In this document: in pieces, positions 17,061-22,790 of the stretch
Position numbering within the stretch: the stretch's first letter is position 1
Layout: the number at the start of each line of letters is the position of its first letter
Virus record (IMG/VR): IMGVR_UViG_3300023220_000367
Location: 1 to 26,827 of that record
Length of the DNA stretch: 26,827 nucleotides
Direction: 5' to 3' (one strand)
DNA from: a virus
The notes under the pieces: generated by a model
The model's input: the letters and a program-made list of their open reading frames with translations, nothing else
The model's database searches: none
What the model was told of the DNA's origin: nothing
Program-made: the position numbers and the translations under genes

Positions 17061-17147
17061 ACTGACAACTTCGGCGGAAAATTCATAAACTTTCTTTGAA
17101 AATTAATACTTATCTATCGTTGGATGCTTATCAACCATCTTGTCACC

Positions 17148-17348
17148 TCACTTGATATGAACGGGCCTAGCTCCATCATCGAACATTCTTAAAATCGTCT
17201 CGATATAGCCAGGGATGGTGTTCTCCCCACTCTCCCATCGTCGAACCTCTCGCCCCATATGTTTGGCGCGTGGGTTCATCCAGAAGGCTATCTCCCGTTG
17301 TGTGAGGCCTAGCTTCTTTCGGATTGTTTTTAATTCTTGTGAGGTCAT
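17148..17348 (-). CDS. XRE-family-like helix-turn-helix protein
   Basis: 66 residues. LKTIRKKLGLTQREIAFWMN followed by GREVRRWESGENTIPGYIETILRMF is the classic Cro/C1-type HTH: helix 2 LTQREIAFWM, recognition helix HMGREVRRWESG, then helix 4. A DNA-binding regulator about the size of a Cro protein. The ATG overlaps the previous stop by four bases (ATGA). It belongs to the short-gene unit driven by the promoter at 17795-17823, not to an immunity-region layout, so it may regulate late or early genes. Its operator is not known. Confidence 0.7.
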   Translation of the reverse strand: MTSQELKTIRKKLGLTQREIAFWMNPRAKHMGREVRRWESGENTIPGYIETILRMFDDGARPVHIK

Positions 17349-17524
17349 TTTTCAATCCTCAATTCGCTTACTTGCGAAATAGGCCGAACCGTTGGACCTT
17401 CACCAGTGCAACAGTAAAAGTTACCATTCACAATATAGCCGCCTCTCGTGATTGAACCAACAAGGGCGGATGCCTCTAGTGTGCTGGAACCTCGAACGAT
17501 CTTTGTATATTCAGTGATAGTCAT
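17345..17524 (-). CDS. Small protein of unknown function
   Basis: 59 residues (MTITEYTKIVRGSSTLEASA start; GGYIVNGNFYCCTGEGP middle; ELRIEK end). A GGGAGAGA ribosome site precedes the ATG and the stop overlaps the HTH gene start in an ATGA. Mostly beta-like with a CC pair; no family recognised. Confidence 0.6.
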   Translation of the reverse strand: MTITEYTKIVRGSSTLEASALVGSITRGGYIVNGNFYCCTGEGPTVRPISQVSELRIEK

Positions 17525-17536
17525 AATATCTCTCCC

Positions 17537-17749
17537 TTATGCCATTAATTTATTAGCTATTATCATTGTGCCAGCATCTACCACTTGACGGGCGGCATCA
17601 ACCAGAAAGGGCCAATTTGCTTGAACCTGAGTTTGTACCTCTTTCAAGGTCATTTCGCCATGCAGGCTATTCAGTTCCTTTGCATACGCCTTTGCTACAA
17701 GTGGCAAAGCTTCGTCAAACATTATTTCTGATATTATTGCTTTAGTCAT
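17537..17749 (-). CDS. Small helical protein, unknown function
   Basis: 70 residues from ATG at 17749, preceded by AAGGAAG at good spacing and by a strong promoter whose predicted start lies about 40 bases upstream. The open frame extends to an ATG at 17830, but that would place the start upstream of the promoter and it lacks a ribosome site. The chain is alpha-helical (FDEALPLVAKAYAKELNSL; VDAARQVVDAGTMIIANKLM). First gene of the short-gene unit. Function unknown. Confidence 0.6.
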   Translation of the reverse strand: MTKAIISEIMFDEALPLVAKAYAKELNSLHGEMTLKEVQTQVQANWPFLVDAARQVVDAGTMIIANKLMA

Positions 17750-17794
17750 CTTATCTTCCTTTGTGCTGTGGGCCGATGCCCTGTTGATAAATCT

Positions 17795-17823
17795 AATATA
17801 GGGGTCTTTCCCCTTTAAGTCAA
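17795..17823 (-). promoter_or_regulatory. Sigma70-type promoter between terminase genes
   Basis: Minus strand: -35 TTGACT (17823-17818), 17-base spacer, -10 TATATT (17800-17795); five of six matches each. The spacer contains GGGG-AAAGA-CCCC, an inverted repeat that could be an operator. Predicted start near 17788, giving a leader of about 40 bases before the ATG at 17749. Confidence 0.65.
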
Positions 17824-17835
17824 CACCCATTTTAT

Positions 17836-18405
17836 TTATTTTGTCACCGCATCCACAAAGGTCACCGTCATCTTGGTTTCAATTGGCGCATCATCCGGGC
17901 CAGAGATTTGCGTCTTCCTGGGAACATTATGGCCTAGCATGTCAGAGATTTGTTTTATCGCGCCGTGGCTGTCGTAAAGCTCAAGCTTGGGTTCTCCCTT
18001 GCCGAGGGTAATCGACTTGATGCATTTGACGATATCCCGGGGAATAGTACTCAGATCCTTTACTTTCCAGACGTGTTTGCCGTTTTCATCCTCCACCAGG
18101 TCGCAAATATCGGTGATTGAAATCTCTGCTGAGGCGGTAAGGATCTCAAGGCTTCGTTGCTTGGTTAGAACGGCTCCGGAGGCCGCTGAGTGTATCAAAC
18201 TATCCTTGAAGGCCCTCACCTTGGGGTGGGCTAAGATTTCGCTTGCACTAGCGTCTATGTTATTTTCAGATTTAGCCTTGCCACCGGCTTTGATGTAGGC
18301 TTCTCGCTGGCTCATGCTTCCAGTCACCAAATTAATCACTAATTTTTTCTGCAACATAGTCAGTTGCTTTGCGAGTGATTTCTGTTCTGAGGTGAGATTT
18401 GCCAT
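17836..18405 (-). CDS. terS: Terminase small subunit
   Basis: 189 residues. LTMLQKKLVINLVTGSMSQREAYIKAGGKAKSEN has the shape of the Terminase_2 family start (Q+xFVxxYLxxxNATQAAIxAGYS), followed by ASASEILAHPKVRAFKDSLI, equivalent to AxxLLxxPKVxxxI. The C-terminal half has DICDLVEDENGKHVWKVKDLSTIPRDIVKCIKSI, also usual in this family. The small subunit recognises the packaging (pac) site and loads the large subunit. Unlike P22, where the large subunit follows directly, about 1.3 kb of small genes separates them here. Weak ribosome site. Confidence 0.8.
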   Translation of the reverse strand: MANLTSEQKSLAKQLTMLQKKLVINLVTGSMSQREAYIKAGGKAKSENNIDASASEILAHPKVRAFKDSLIHSAASGAVLTKQRSLEILTASAEISITDICDLVEDENGKHVWKVKDLSTIPRDIVKCIKSITLGKGEPKLELYDSHGAIKQISDMLGHNVPRKTQISGPDDAPIETKMTVTFVDAVTK

Positions 18406-18417
18406 GTCTGAGCTATA

Positions 18418-18621
18418 TCACGAATTAGATGGAATTTGCAAATCGAAATGTTTGAGGGCGGAATATTCCTTGAGAAATTCCTGATCCAACTCGCGCCGGC
18501 ATTTGGCGTATTGTTGGGCCGCTTCCTGAAAATGGGGCCGGGGAATTTTAGGATCAACATGCTCCCAGGATTTTCTTAAATTGGTTTCGTAATCGATTTG
18601 GATTTGATCGTAATCGGTCAT
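18418..18621 (-). CDS. Small hydrophilic protein upstream of terS
   Basis: 67 residues: MTDYDQIQIDYETNLRKSWE, then HFQEAAQQYAKCRRELDQEFLKEYSAL, predicted helical. GAGG eight bases before the ATG. Not recognised. It is the first gene of the leftward packaging and structural set and ends 12 bases before the small terminase start. Confidence 0.6.
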   Translation of the reverse strand: MTDYDQIQIDYETNLRKSWEHVDPKIPRPHFQEAAQQYAKCRRELDQEFLKEYSALKHFDLQIPSNS

Positions 18622-18662
18622 TATGCTGCCTCAATATTTTTGCGTGTGATATTCAAATTGTT

Positions 18663-19898
18663 TTAGTTTCTATCTTCTTCAAAATGACCTGTGTAATCGT
18701 TTAATTTAACATTGATAGATCCTGGCTTACCCATTGGGCCATGGCGTTTAATTTTTGCTATTCTGATTTCGCTCAACGCACTCGTTACGTCATCCCGCCA
18801 TACAATTACACCATAATCCGCTTTGTTCGCCCAATTAGCTGAACCTGATATGCTGTAAAGATTAGGGCATTCAACCTTACCGTAATTGGGTTTGGTGGGG
18901 TGAGCCACAACGATAACTAGGATATGGTATTGTCTGGCAAGCTTTTTTAACACACGAATAGCGCGTCCTGTGTATTCTGTTTCTGTTTCGTCACGATTTC
19001 TTTTATGTTCAATCTCATTCCAAGGATCAAGCAATAAGACTTTGCACCCATGTCGGATAATCGCTATTTCAGCCAATTCAACCAACTTTTCAAGGGATAG
19101 CTCTAAATCTGAGTCCATGGTATTGTTAGTGACAAACACAAAATGGTCTTGATAGAATTTTTTAGCCTTAACTGGCTCATGATCTGCCACATCCTTCATC
19201 GGTCTACGGAGAATCCGGCGAATAGAATTTTCTTCATACTCCTCGTTGTCGATTTCTGTAGAGCAGACACATATCTTCCAATCGTGCTTTTTTGCCAAGT
19301 TCAATATCAAATTATCCGCCCACTCAGATTTTCCATGCCCTGGTATTCCAGTAACCACCATGAACTTACCTAACAATATTTTAATGTGTTCATCATGGCT
19401 CCAGCCCATGCCAGTCGAATACGCTTTTTTTAGAACTGCCGGAATAATCGGGAACTCATCTGGTTTGTATAAACCAACAACAGGATAATCCTTAGCCTTG
19501 AGAATAATCTGCAACACTGACTGCTTACCAAACTTAGCCAGAACATCGCTTAGAGACTTGTAGCCCTCTGGGTATTCAATAAACTTACATCTTTCCGGCC
19601 TAAGTCTTTTTTGAATTTCGTGGTTTAATGTTTGGCCCGACTCTTCATTATTGCCAGATAGAATAAATGTTTTTACTTTGCCTATCAAAGGCTCGTTGTT
19701 CCAGTGGAATATCTGGTCTTGATATACCTGACCTTGATATAGCTTCACTGGCAAGGAAACCACCCAAGGATAACCGGATCGTTTCAAGGCCAAAGTATCT
19801 TCTGGCGTTTCCGTGATCACTAAAGGCTTCTCGTCTTCTATCGCCGCAACAAGACCAGACCAGTTCCAAAAAGTATAATCTTCTACTGGATCTTTCAT
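18663..19898 (-). CDS. Replicative DNA helicase, Twinkle/T7 gp4-type, with degenerate TOPRIM domain
   Basis: 411 residues from ATG at 19898, which overlaps the loader stop as ATGA; a GTG at 19907 is an alternative. Residues 25-122 have the TOPRIM outline (PLVITETPEDTLAL, VSLPV, FILSGNNEESGQTLNHEIQKRL, YPEGYKSLSDVL). The usual acidic DxD of primases reads NNE here, and the zinc finger and the rest of the primase are absent. The helicase core follows: Walker A TGIPGHGKS (183-191), Walker B KVLLLDPW (286-293), VVAHPTKP (330-337) and the SISGSANWANKADYGVIV motif near 349-366. It should unwind DNA at the fork as a hexamer. Primase activity is unlikely. Complexes with the loader encoded next door. 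Confidence 0.85.
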   Translation of the reverse strand: MKDPVEDYTFWNWSGLVAAIEDEKPLVITETPEDTLALKRSGYPWVVSLPVKLYQGQVYQDQIFHWNNEPLIGKVKTFILSGNNEESGQTLNHEIQKRLRPERCKFIEYPEGYKSLSDVLAKFGKQSVLQIILKAKDYPVVGLYKPDEFPIIPAVLKKAYSTGMGWSHDEHIKILLGKFMVVTGIPGHGKSEWADNLILNLAKKHDWKICVCSTEIDNEEYEENSIRRILRRPMKDVADHEPVKAKKFYQDHFVFVTNNTMDSDLELSLEKLVELAEIAIIRHGCKVLLLDPWNEIEHKRNRDETETEYTGRAIRVLKKLARQYHILVIVVAHPTKPNYGKVECPNLYSISGSANWANKADYGVIVWRDDVTSALSEIRIAKIKRHGPMGKPGSINVKLNDYTGHFEEDRN

Positions 19899-20620
19899 AA
19901 CATCCACCCTGGTTTTTTTGAATTACCGTTCAGCTTGTTAAATTCAATTGCATTGCAGTACCATGTCTTCCATGCTGCCGACCAATCAGCCATCATTGAC
20001 CCTTTAGCCACATGATGAGCCGAGAACTTATCTGCCTGAAAATTAGCGTTCAAATCTGACCGCCCATGTTTACGCCAATAAGCCTCCGCCAAGTCTCGCC
20101 ATTCGACAGATAATTCCCAATCTTCCGGTATTTTTGATTTGCGTTTTAAAGGTTTATTTTTTGGGGGTGATTTTTTGGTAGTTATATCTTGGTTATCTTG
20201 GTTATCTTGGTTTGTTTTGTCCCGCGTCTGTCCCGCGTCTGTCCCATTTGTGTCCCATTTGTGTCCCACATCTGTCCCAAAATCATAATCAACATCTTGA
20301 TATTTTGAATAATTACATATAGTTATGATGTTTTGCACTGTCCCGCTTTTGACCATCACCCTGTCCGCTTTTGTCATTAAATCAAGGAAACGGTCAACTT
20401 TATTCTTATTCCATTTCCACGCTTCCGCCAAATAACGTAAACTGGCTGTTAACTGACCACGCTTAAGATTTATTACGTTCGTTCCTATTCTGAAAGGCCT
20501 GTCTTTCCACGATGCGTTTTCTATTAAATAAAGGAACGCTTCGCGCTCTGTGTATGGTTGGGGTAAAAATATATCATCATCCATCCAACCGCGTACCATT
20601 AGGTAAAAATCTTTACTCAT
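19895..20620 (-). CDS. Replication initiator / helicase loader, lambda O-like arrangement
   Basis: 241 residues from ATG at 20620 (GAGGAC six bases upstream); a GTG at 20662 is less likely. Residues 1-110 form a winged-helix type domain: YLMVRGWMDDDIF, REAFLYLIENASWKDRPFRIG, LKRGQLTASLRYLAEAWKWNKNKVDRFLDLM. Residues about 112-165 are a polar linker, encoded by the 11-bp iterons and a 9-bp NQD repeat. Residues 166-230 (PEDWELSVEWRDLAEAYWRKHGRSDLNA and ADWSAAWKTWYCNAI) are the C-terminal domain common to phage loader proteins. This matches lambda O, where the linker carries the origin. It should bind the iterons and recruit the helicase. Overlaps both neighbours. Confidence 0.75.
   Translation of the reverse strand: MSKDFYLMVRGWMDDDIFLPQPYTEREAFLYLIENASWKDRPFRIGTNVINLKRGQLTASLRYLAEAWKWNKNKVDRFLDLMTKADRVMVKSGTVQNIITICNYSKYQDVDYDFGTDVGHKWDTNGTDAGQTRDKTNQDNQDNQDITTKKSPPKNKPLKRKSKIPEDWELSVEWRDLAEAYWRKHGRSDLNANFQADKFSAHHVAKGSMMADWSAAWKTWYCNAIEFNKLNGNSKKPGWML
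20188..20214 (+). repeat. Three tandem 9-bp repeats in the loader gene
   Basis: CTTGGTTAT, CTTGGTTAT, CTTGGTTTG. The period is a multiple of three and the minus-strand translation is the repeated NQD linker, so this array may reflect protein-level or slippage repeats, unlike the neighbouring 11-bp array. Confidence 0.8.
20218..20283 (+). repeat. Six 11-bp iterons, probable replication initiator binding sites
   Basis: TGTCCC begins at 20218, 20229, 20240, 20251, 20262 and 20273, an exact 11-bp pitch. The five bases after it come in pairs: GCGTC twice, ATTTG twice, then ACATC and AAAAT. The period is not a multiple of three, so the repeat is kept as DNA, not protein. Further copies TGTCCCG (20339) and TGTCCG (20362) lie beyond an AT-rich gap. 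Confidence 0.85.
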
Positions 20621-20786
20621 TTCCGTCCTCAACAAACGCTTCCATAAACCTAACCCATGCACGACGAGCTATAAGCCCATCTTCTAGGTTAAGAGTTTTC
20701 TGAGCTGTCTTGGATTTTTTGACATAATCGTCCCATAGGGCTGATTCTGTACTCTTTGGGGTCGGAATTTGGGTAATTTTATTCAT
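20613..20786 (-). CDS. Small protein of the replication module
   Basis: 57 residues: MNKITQIPTPKSTESALWDD, then a helix with KKSKTAQKTLNLEDGLIARRAWVRFMEAFV. The EDGxIAxRAWxxF pattern looks conserved-type but the family is not recognised. AGGAAA lies just before the ATG, and its end overlaps the loader start by eight bases, which suggests coupled expression with the loader. Confidence 0.65.
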   Translation of the reverse strand: MNKITQIPTPKSTESALWDDYVKKSKTAQKTLNLEDGLIARRAWVRFMEAFVEDGNE

Positions 20787-20909
20787 AAACTTTCCTATGT
20801 TGCTTTCCTGGAAATTAATGTGGCGGGTCTAGGAAAGCGAAAACCTGATAAGGGATCAATCAAATCATTTTATCGCCACGGAAACATAATACACCTTTTA
20901 AATAAATAT

Positions 20910-21080
20910 TCAAGAACCATCCTTCGCCAGGCCAACAGATTGCGCCTTGCTATAAATAGCTTCGATAGAATACAGCATACCGTGAAGGAAATATAATCTT
21001 CCGCGCATTTGCTGAGTTGTGATGTTGCTGTAATGGTCACAAAGATATTTTGTTGCTTCTGGGCTCCATATTTTTTTCAT
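20910..21080 (-). CDS. Small Myb/homeobox-like DNA-binding protein (putative)
   Basis: 56 residues. MKKIWSPEATKYLCDHYSNI followed by TTQQMRGRLYFLHGMLYSIE and AIYSKAQSVGLAK has the layout of small phage and bacterial HTH proteins of the type WxPEExxxLxxxYxxxTxxEIAxxLGRxxxAIxxKAxxLGL. The second-to-third helix spacing is somewhat longer than usual. GGAG lies six bases before the ATG. It is the first gene after the terminator at 21102-21151 and precedes the replication genes by about 120 bases, so it might regulate them. Function inferred from pattern only. Confidence 0.6.
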   Translation of the reverse strand: MKKIWSPEATKYLCDHYSNITTQQMRGRLYFLHGMLYSIEAIYSKAQSVGLAKDGS

Positions 21081-21101
21081 TTCTTCTCCATGATTATCTT
21101 C

Positions 21102-21151
21102 AAAAAAATAAAAAAAGGCAAAACAGATAATAAAAACAATTCTGCCTTGCC
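21102..21151 (-). terminator. Rho-independent terminator (leftward)
   Basis: Minus transcript: GGCAAGGCAGA (21151-21141), 13-base loop, TCTGTTTTGCC (21127-21117), an 11-pair stem with two G-U pairs. It is followed by seven T, one A and seven more T. It separates the small early genes from the replication module. Confidence 0.85.
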
Positions 21152-21184
21152 CTTGAGTTTAGATCACAGAAAAGCTACATGTGA

Positions 21185-21364
21185 TCAGGGATAAACTGGT
21201 TCTTTGCCCAATAATGGGCGGTTAAAATTAATGCGAGAGGCTTCCACTCTCTGCGATAATTCCAACATATCTTGTATGTCCGTGAACTTTTCTCTTCTGG
21301 TCTAAACAGGCTATCGCCGAATGCACCAGCAAGCCGTTGTCTCTTTCAACTATGATGCGGCCAT
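21185..21364 (-). pseudogene. Frameshifted small gene (two compensating indels) or decayed ORF
   Basis: After the 92-residue gene comes a copy of the GCCCGAA leader and an ATG at 21364, which stops after four codons. One frame away the text reads GRIIVERDNGLLVHSAIA then CLDQKRK; after a +1 shift at the AAAAG run it continues FTDIQDMLELSQRVEASRIN and NFNRPLLGKEPVYP to a TGA at 21185. Joined, these give a coherent 59-residue protein of exactly 180 bases, as if one base were lost after the ATG and one gained in the A run. Read literally, no frame spans it. Function unknown. It could also be two short unrelated ORFs. Confidence 0.45.
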
Positions 21365-21379
21365 CACCAATTCGGGCGT

Positions 21380-21658
21380 TTAAGTTGATTCTAATTCGCT
21401 ATAATAATAATATCGATAAGTACAATCAAAACCATCTTCTTGAGTTCCAATGCAATTGCCTTCTTTTATGCTATCTATACACAAAGGATTACTCGCACCG
21501 TCCCTGGTTTTTACGCAAAGATCACCTACTTTTGCCCCTGCATATTCTTCTTCCTCGTCAATCGTTTTCACAATCCACCAGCCACGTGGTCTGTTGCCTA
21601 TGCGATCTGGGTTAATTCCAAATTTTGTTTGTATTTCTTCTAGTGTTGGCTTTTCCAT
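21380..21658 (-). CDS. Hypothetical early protein, 92 residues
   Basis: Start MEKPTLEEIQTKFGINPDRI, then RGWWIVKTIDEEEEYAGAKVGDLC, four cysteines in the second half (LCVKT, LCIDS, NCIGT, DCTYR) and an odd run of tyrosines (YRYYYY) near the end. The regular cysteines might bind metal or form disulphides. AGGAGA seven bases before the ATG is the best ribosome site of this cluster. No family recognised. Confidence 0.65.
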   Translation of the reverse strand: MEKPTLEEIQTKFGINPDRIGNRPRGWWIVKTIDEEEEYAGAKVGDLCVKTRDGASNPLCIDSIKEGNCIGTQEDGFDCTYRYYYYSELEST

Positions 21659-21689
21659 ATTCTTTCTCCTTAGCCCTCAAATGTTTATG

Positions 21690-21872
21690 TTAATCGTGTT
21701 CTGCTGTTTGCCAATCACCTAAAAGCATAAGCTCAGTGATTAATTGTTTTTGAAATTCACGGGCTTCTTTCTCGTCTAGGTGGATAGTAGTATTGCAGTT
21801 GCCTGTTTCCAGACGAACAATCAAATCCTTGCTGGCGTAAGAAGCTACAATTTGAATTCGGGTGTGGTTCAT
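21690..21872 (-). CDS. Hypothetical early protein, 60 residues
   Basis: MNHTRIQIVASYASKDLIVR with beta strands, then a helix LDEKEAREFQKQLITELMLL. Preceded by one copy of the shared leader (ACGCCCGAAAGGA) that supplies the ribosome site. Not recognised. Confidence 0.6.
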   Translation of the reverse strand: MNHTRIQIVASYASKDLIVRLETGNCNTTIHLDEKEAREFQKQLITELMLLGDWQTAEHD

Positions 21873-21890
21873 GGCCGTTCCTTTCGGGCG

Positions 21891-22103
21891 TTAAAGTTTA
21901 AATTCAGGAACTAAGTCAAGTGGGTGTTCTGGCCCCCCAACAGACTGCACATAAAAATTGCCATCAGGGTAATAATCATGTGTGCTTTCAGTTCCATTCT
22001 CGTTCATAATTAAGGCGACTAACGACCGGCCATTTTTACGATTAATGCAAACAATTCTTGCCGGTCTACCATCCCTTGTTTTTATAAAATCATTCATTCT
22101 CAT
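21891..22103 (-). CDS. Hypothetical early protein, 70 residues
   Basis: MRMNDFIKTRDGRPARIVCI continues with NRKNGRSLVALIMNENGTES, YYPDGNFY and ends DLVPEF. The TRDGRPARI-LVAL-Y-DG-DL arrangement recurs in small phage proteins of unknown function. The AGGATAG ribosome site is part of a leader copy (ACGCCCGAAACAAAGGA). Compact beta protein by pattern. Confidence 0.65.
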   Translation of the reverse strand: MRMNDFIKTRDGRPARIVCINRKNGRSLVALIMNENGTESTHDYYPDGNFYVQSVGGPEHPLDLVPEFKL

Positions 22104-22139
22104 TACGCTATCCTTTGTTTCGGGCGTTTGTGTGTAATT

Positions 22140-22658
22140 TTAAAATGGTAAATATTCTTCCATTTCATCCATTTGTATTTTAGTTTTTTTTTCATCAGAT
22201 AATCCGCTGAATTTGCAAAATTCATCATGCTCTTTAATATGTGAAATGTATTCGCAGAAATCCTTAACAGGACAGAAAGAATGTAAATCACCATCCACCT
22301 TATGTATGCGTGACATTGGTATGTTACAGAACCCTCTGTTCTTGGCATCAAAAAGATATTCACCACACAAAGATTCACTGTCAGGAACACAATAAAGATG
22401 ATACTTCAATCCCCGTGGTGTCTTTCTTATAATAACGCCATTAAATCTAATATATTCCCCTTCGCCGTACTCATCCTCATAAGCAGAAGTAGACATTAAA
22501 GTAGAGAAAGTAACTGGCTGACCAGCTTCAAAAATCTCAACCTTTAAATCACACCTTATCTTGTATGAAGTAAGGCCCAGGCCCTTAACAGCGCTCTTGG
22601 TGGTGTCTTGCTTTTCACAAGAGCCTGTAAGCTTGCATGTTCTACATGTTAATAGCAT
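22140..22658 (-). CDS. Hypothetical cysteine-rich protein, 172 residues
   Basis: First gene of the leftward early unit, starting about 30 bases after the predicted transcription start. CRTCKLTGSCEKQD at residues 5-18 is a CxxC..C cluster, followed by KGLGLTSYKIRCDLKVEIFE. The body is beta-like (GEYIRFNGVIIRKTPRG; YHLYCVPDSESLC), and further Cys/His residues (FCNIP, FCPVKDFCEY, DEFCKF) suggest zinc binding. AGGATAA precedes the ATG inside a leader copy. Family not recognised. Position next to the switch suggests an early host-takeover or regulatory role, which is speculation. Confidence 0.65.
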   Translation of the reverse strand: MLLTCRTCKLTGSCEKQDTTKSAVKGLGLTSYKIRCDLKVEIFEAGQPVTFSTLMSTSAYEDEYGEGEYIRFNGVIIRKTPRGLKYHLYCVPDSESLCGEYLFDAKNRGFCNIPMSRIHKVDGDLHSFCPVKDFCEYISHIKEHDEFCKFSGLSDEKKTKIQMDEMEEYLPF

Positions 22659-22695
22659 TGCTTATCCTTTCGGGCATTTGTTGTTAATCTCCTCT

Positions 22696-22724
22696 TTTCT
22701 ACACTAACGTTGTTGACATGTCAA
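22696..22724 (-). promoter_or_regulatory. Leftward early promoter
   Basis: Minus strand: -35 TTGACA (22724-22719), 17-base spacer, -10 TAGAAA (22701-22696). The -35 is perfect; the -10 matches four of six. Predicted start near 22689, just upstream of the leader and ATG at 22658. Confidence 0.6.
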
Positions 22725-22734
22725 TACACTAATG
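22701..22734. promoter_or_regulatory. Palindromic operator shared by both early promoters
   Basis: TTGACATGTCAA (22713-22724) is a perfect 12-bp palindrome whose two halves are the -35 boxes of the divergent promoters. It is flanked by direct repeats ACACTAACG (22701-22709) and ACACTAATG (22726-22734), 25 bp apart. A dimer bound here would block both promoters. The protein is unknown. Confidence 0.6.
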
Positions 22735-22741
22735 CTATAAA
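22713..22741 (+). promoter_or_regulatory. Rightward early promoter
   Basis: Plus strand: -35 TTGACA (22713-22718), 17-base spacer, -10 TATAAA (22736-22741). Near-consensus. Predicted start about 22748, giving a leader of about 43 bases before the recombinase start at 22791. Confidence 0.75.
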
Positions 22742-22790
22742 CTTCTCATAAACTGATGATTTCAAAATACACATAATAAGGAATTGAAAC

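Larger units (their letters stand above)
20188..20368. other. Probable phage replication origin inside the loader gene
   Basis: Combines the six iterons (20218-20283), an AT-rich stretch (20279-20334, about 10 G/C in 56 bases) suitable for unwinding, and two more TGTCC(C)G elements on its far side (20339, 20362). Position within the initiator's linker, next to the helicase gene, is the lambda O/ori arrangement. Function is inferred from structure. Confidence 0.65.

Noticed and set aside
17750-17830. Longer start (ATG at 17830) for the 70-residue gene
   Set aside because: It would lie upstream of the promoter's -35 box and lacks a ribosome site, while ATG at 17749 has AAGGAAG.
20188-20283. 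Tandem repeats as a CRISPR array
   Set aside because: Units are 9 and 11 bp without spacers and lie within a coding region; they fit iterons and a codon repeat.
20795-20863. Minus-strand peptide reading LIDPLSGFRFPRPATL in the gap before the 57-residue gene
   Set aside because: Only 22 codons, needs a TTG start without a ribosome site. The 123-base gap 20787-20909 holds nothing else I can support.
21086-21125. Possible promoter TTGCCT-17-GATAAT overlapping the leftward terminator
   Set aside because: The predicted start would lie only a few bases from the ATG at 21080 and cut off its ribosome site; the -35 spacer is just the terminator T tract.
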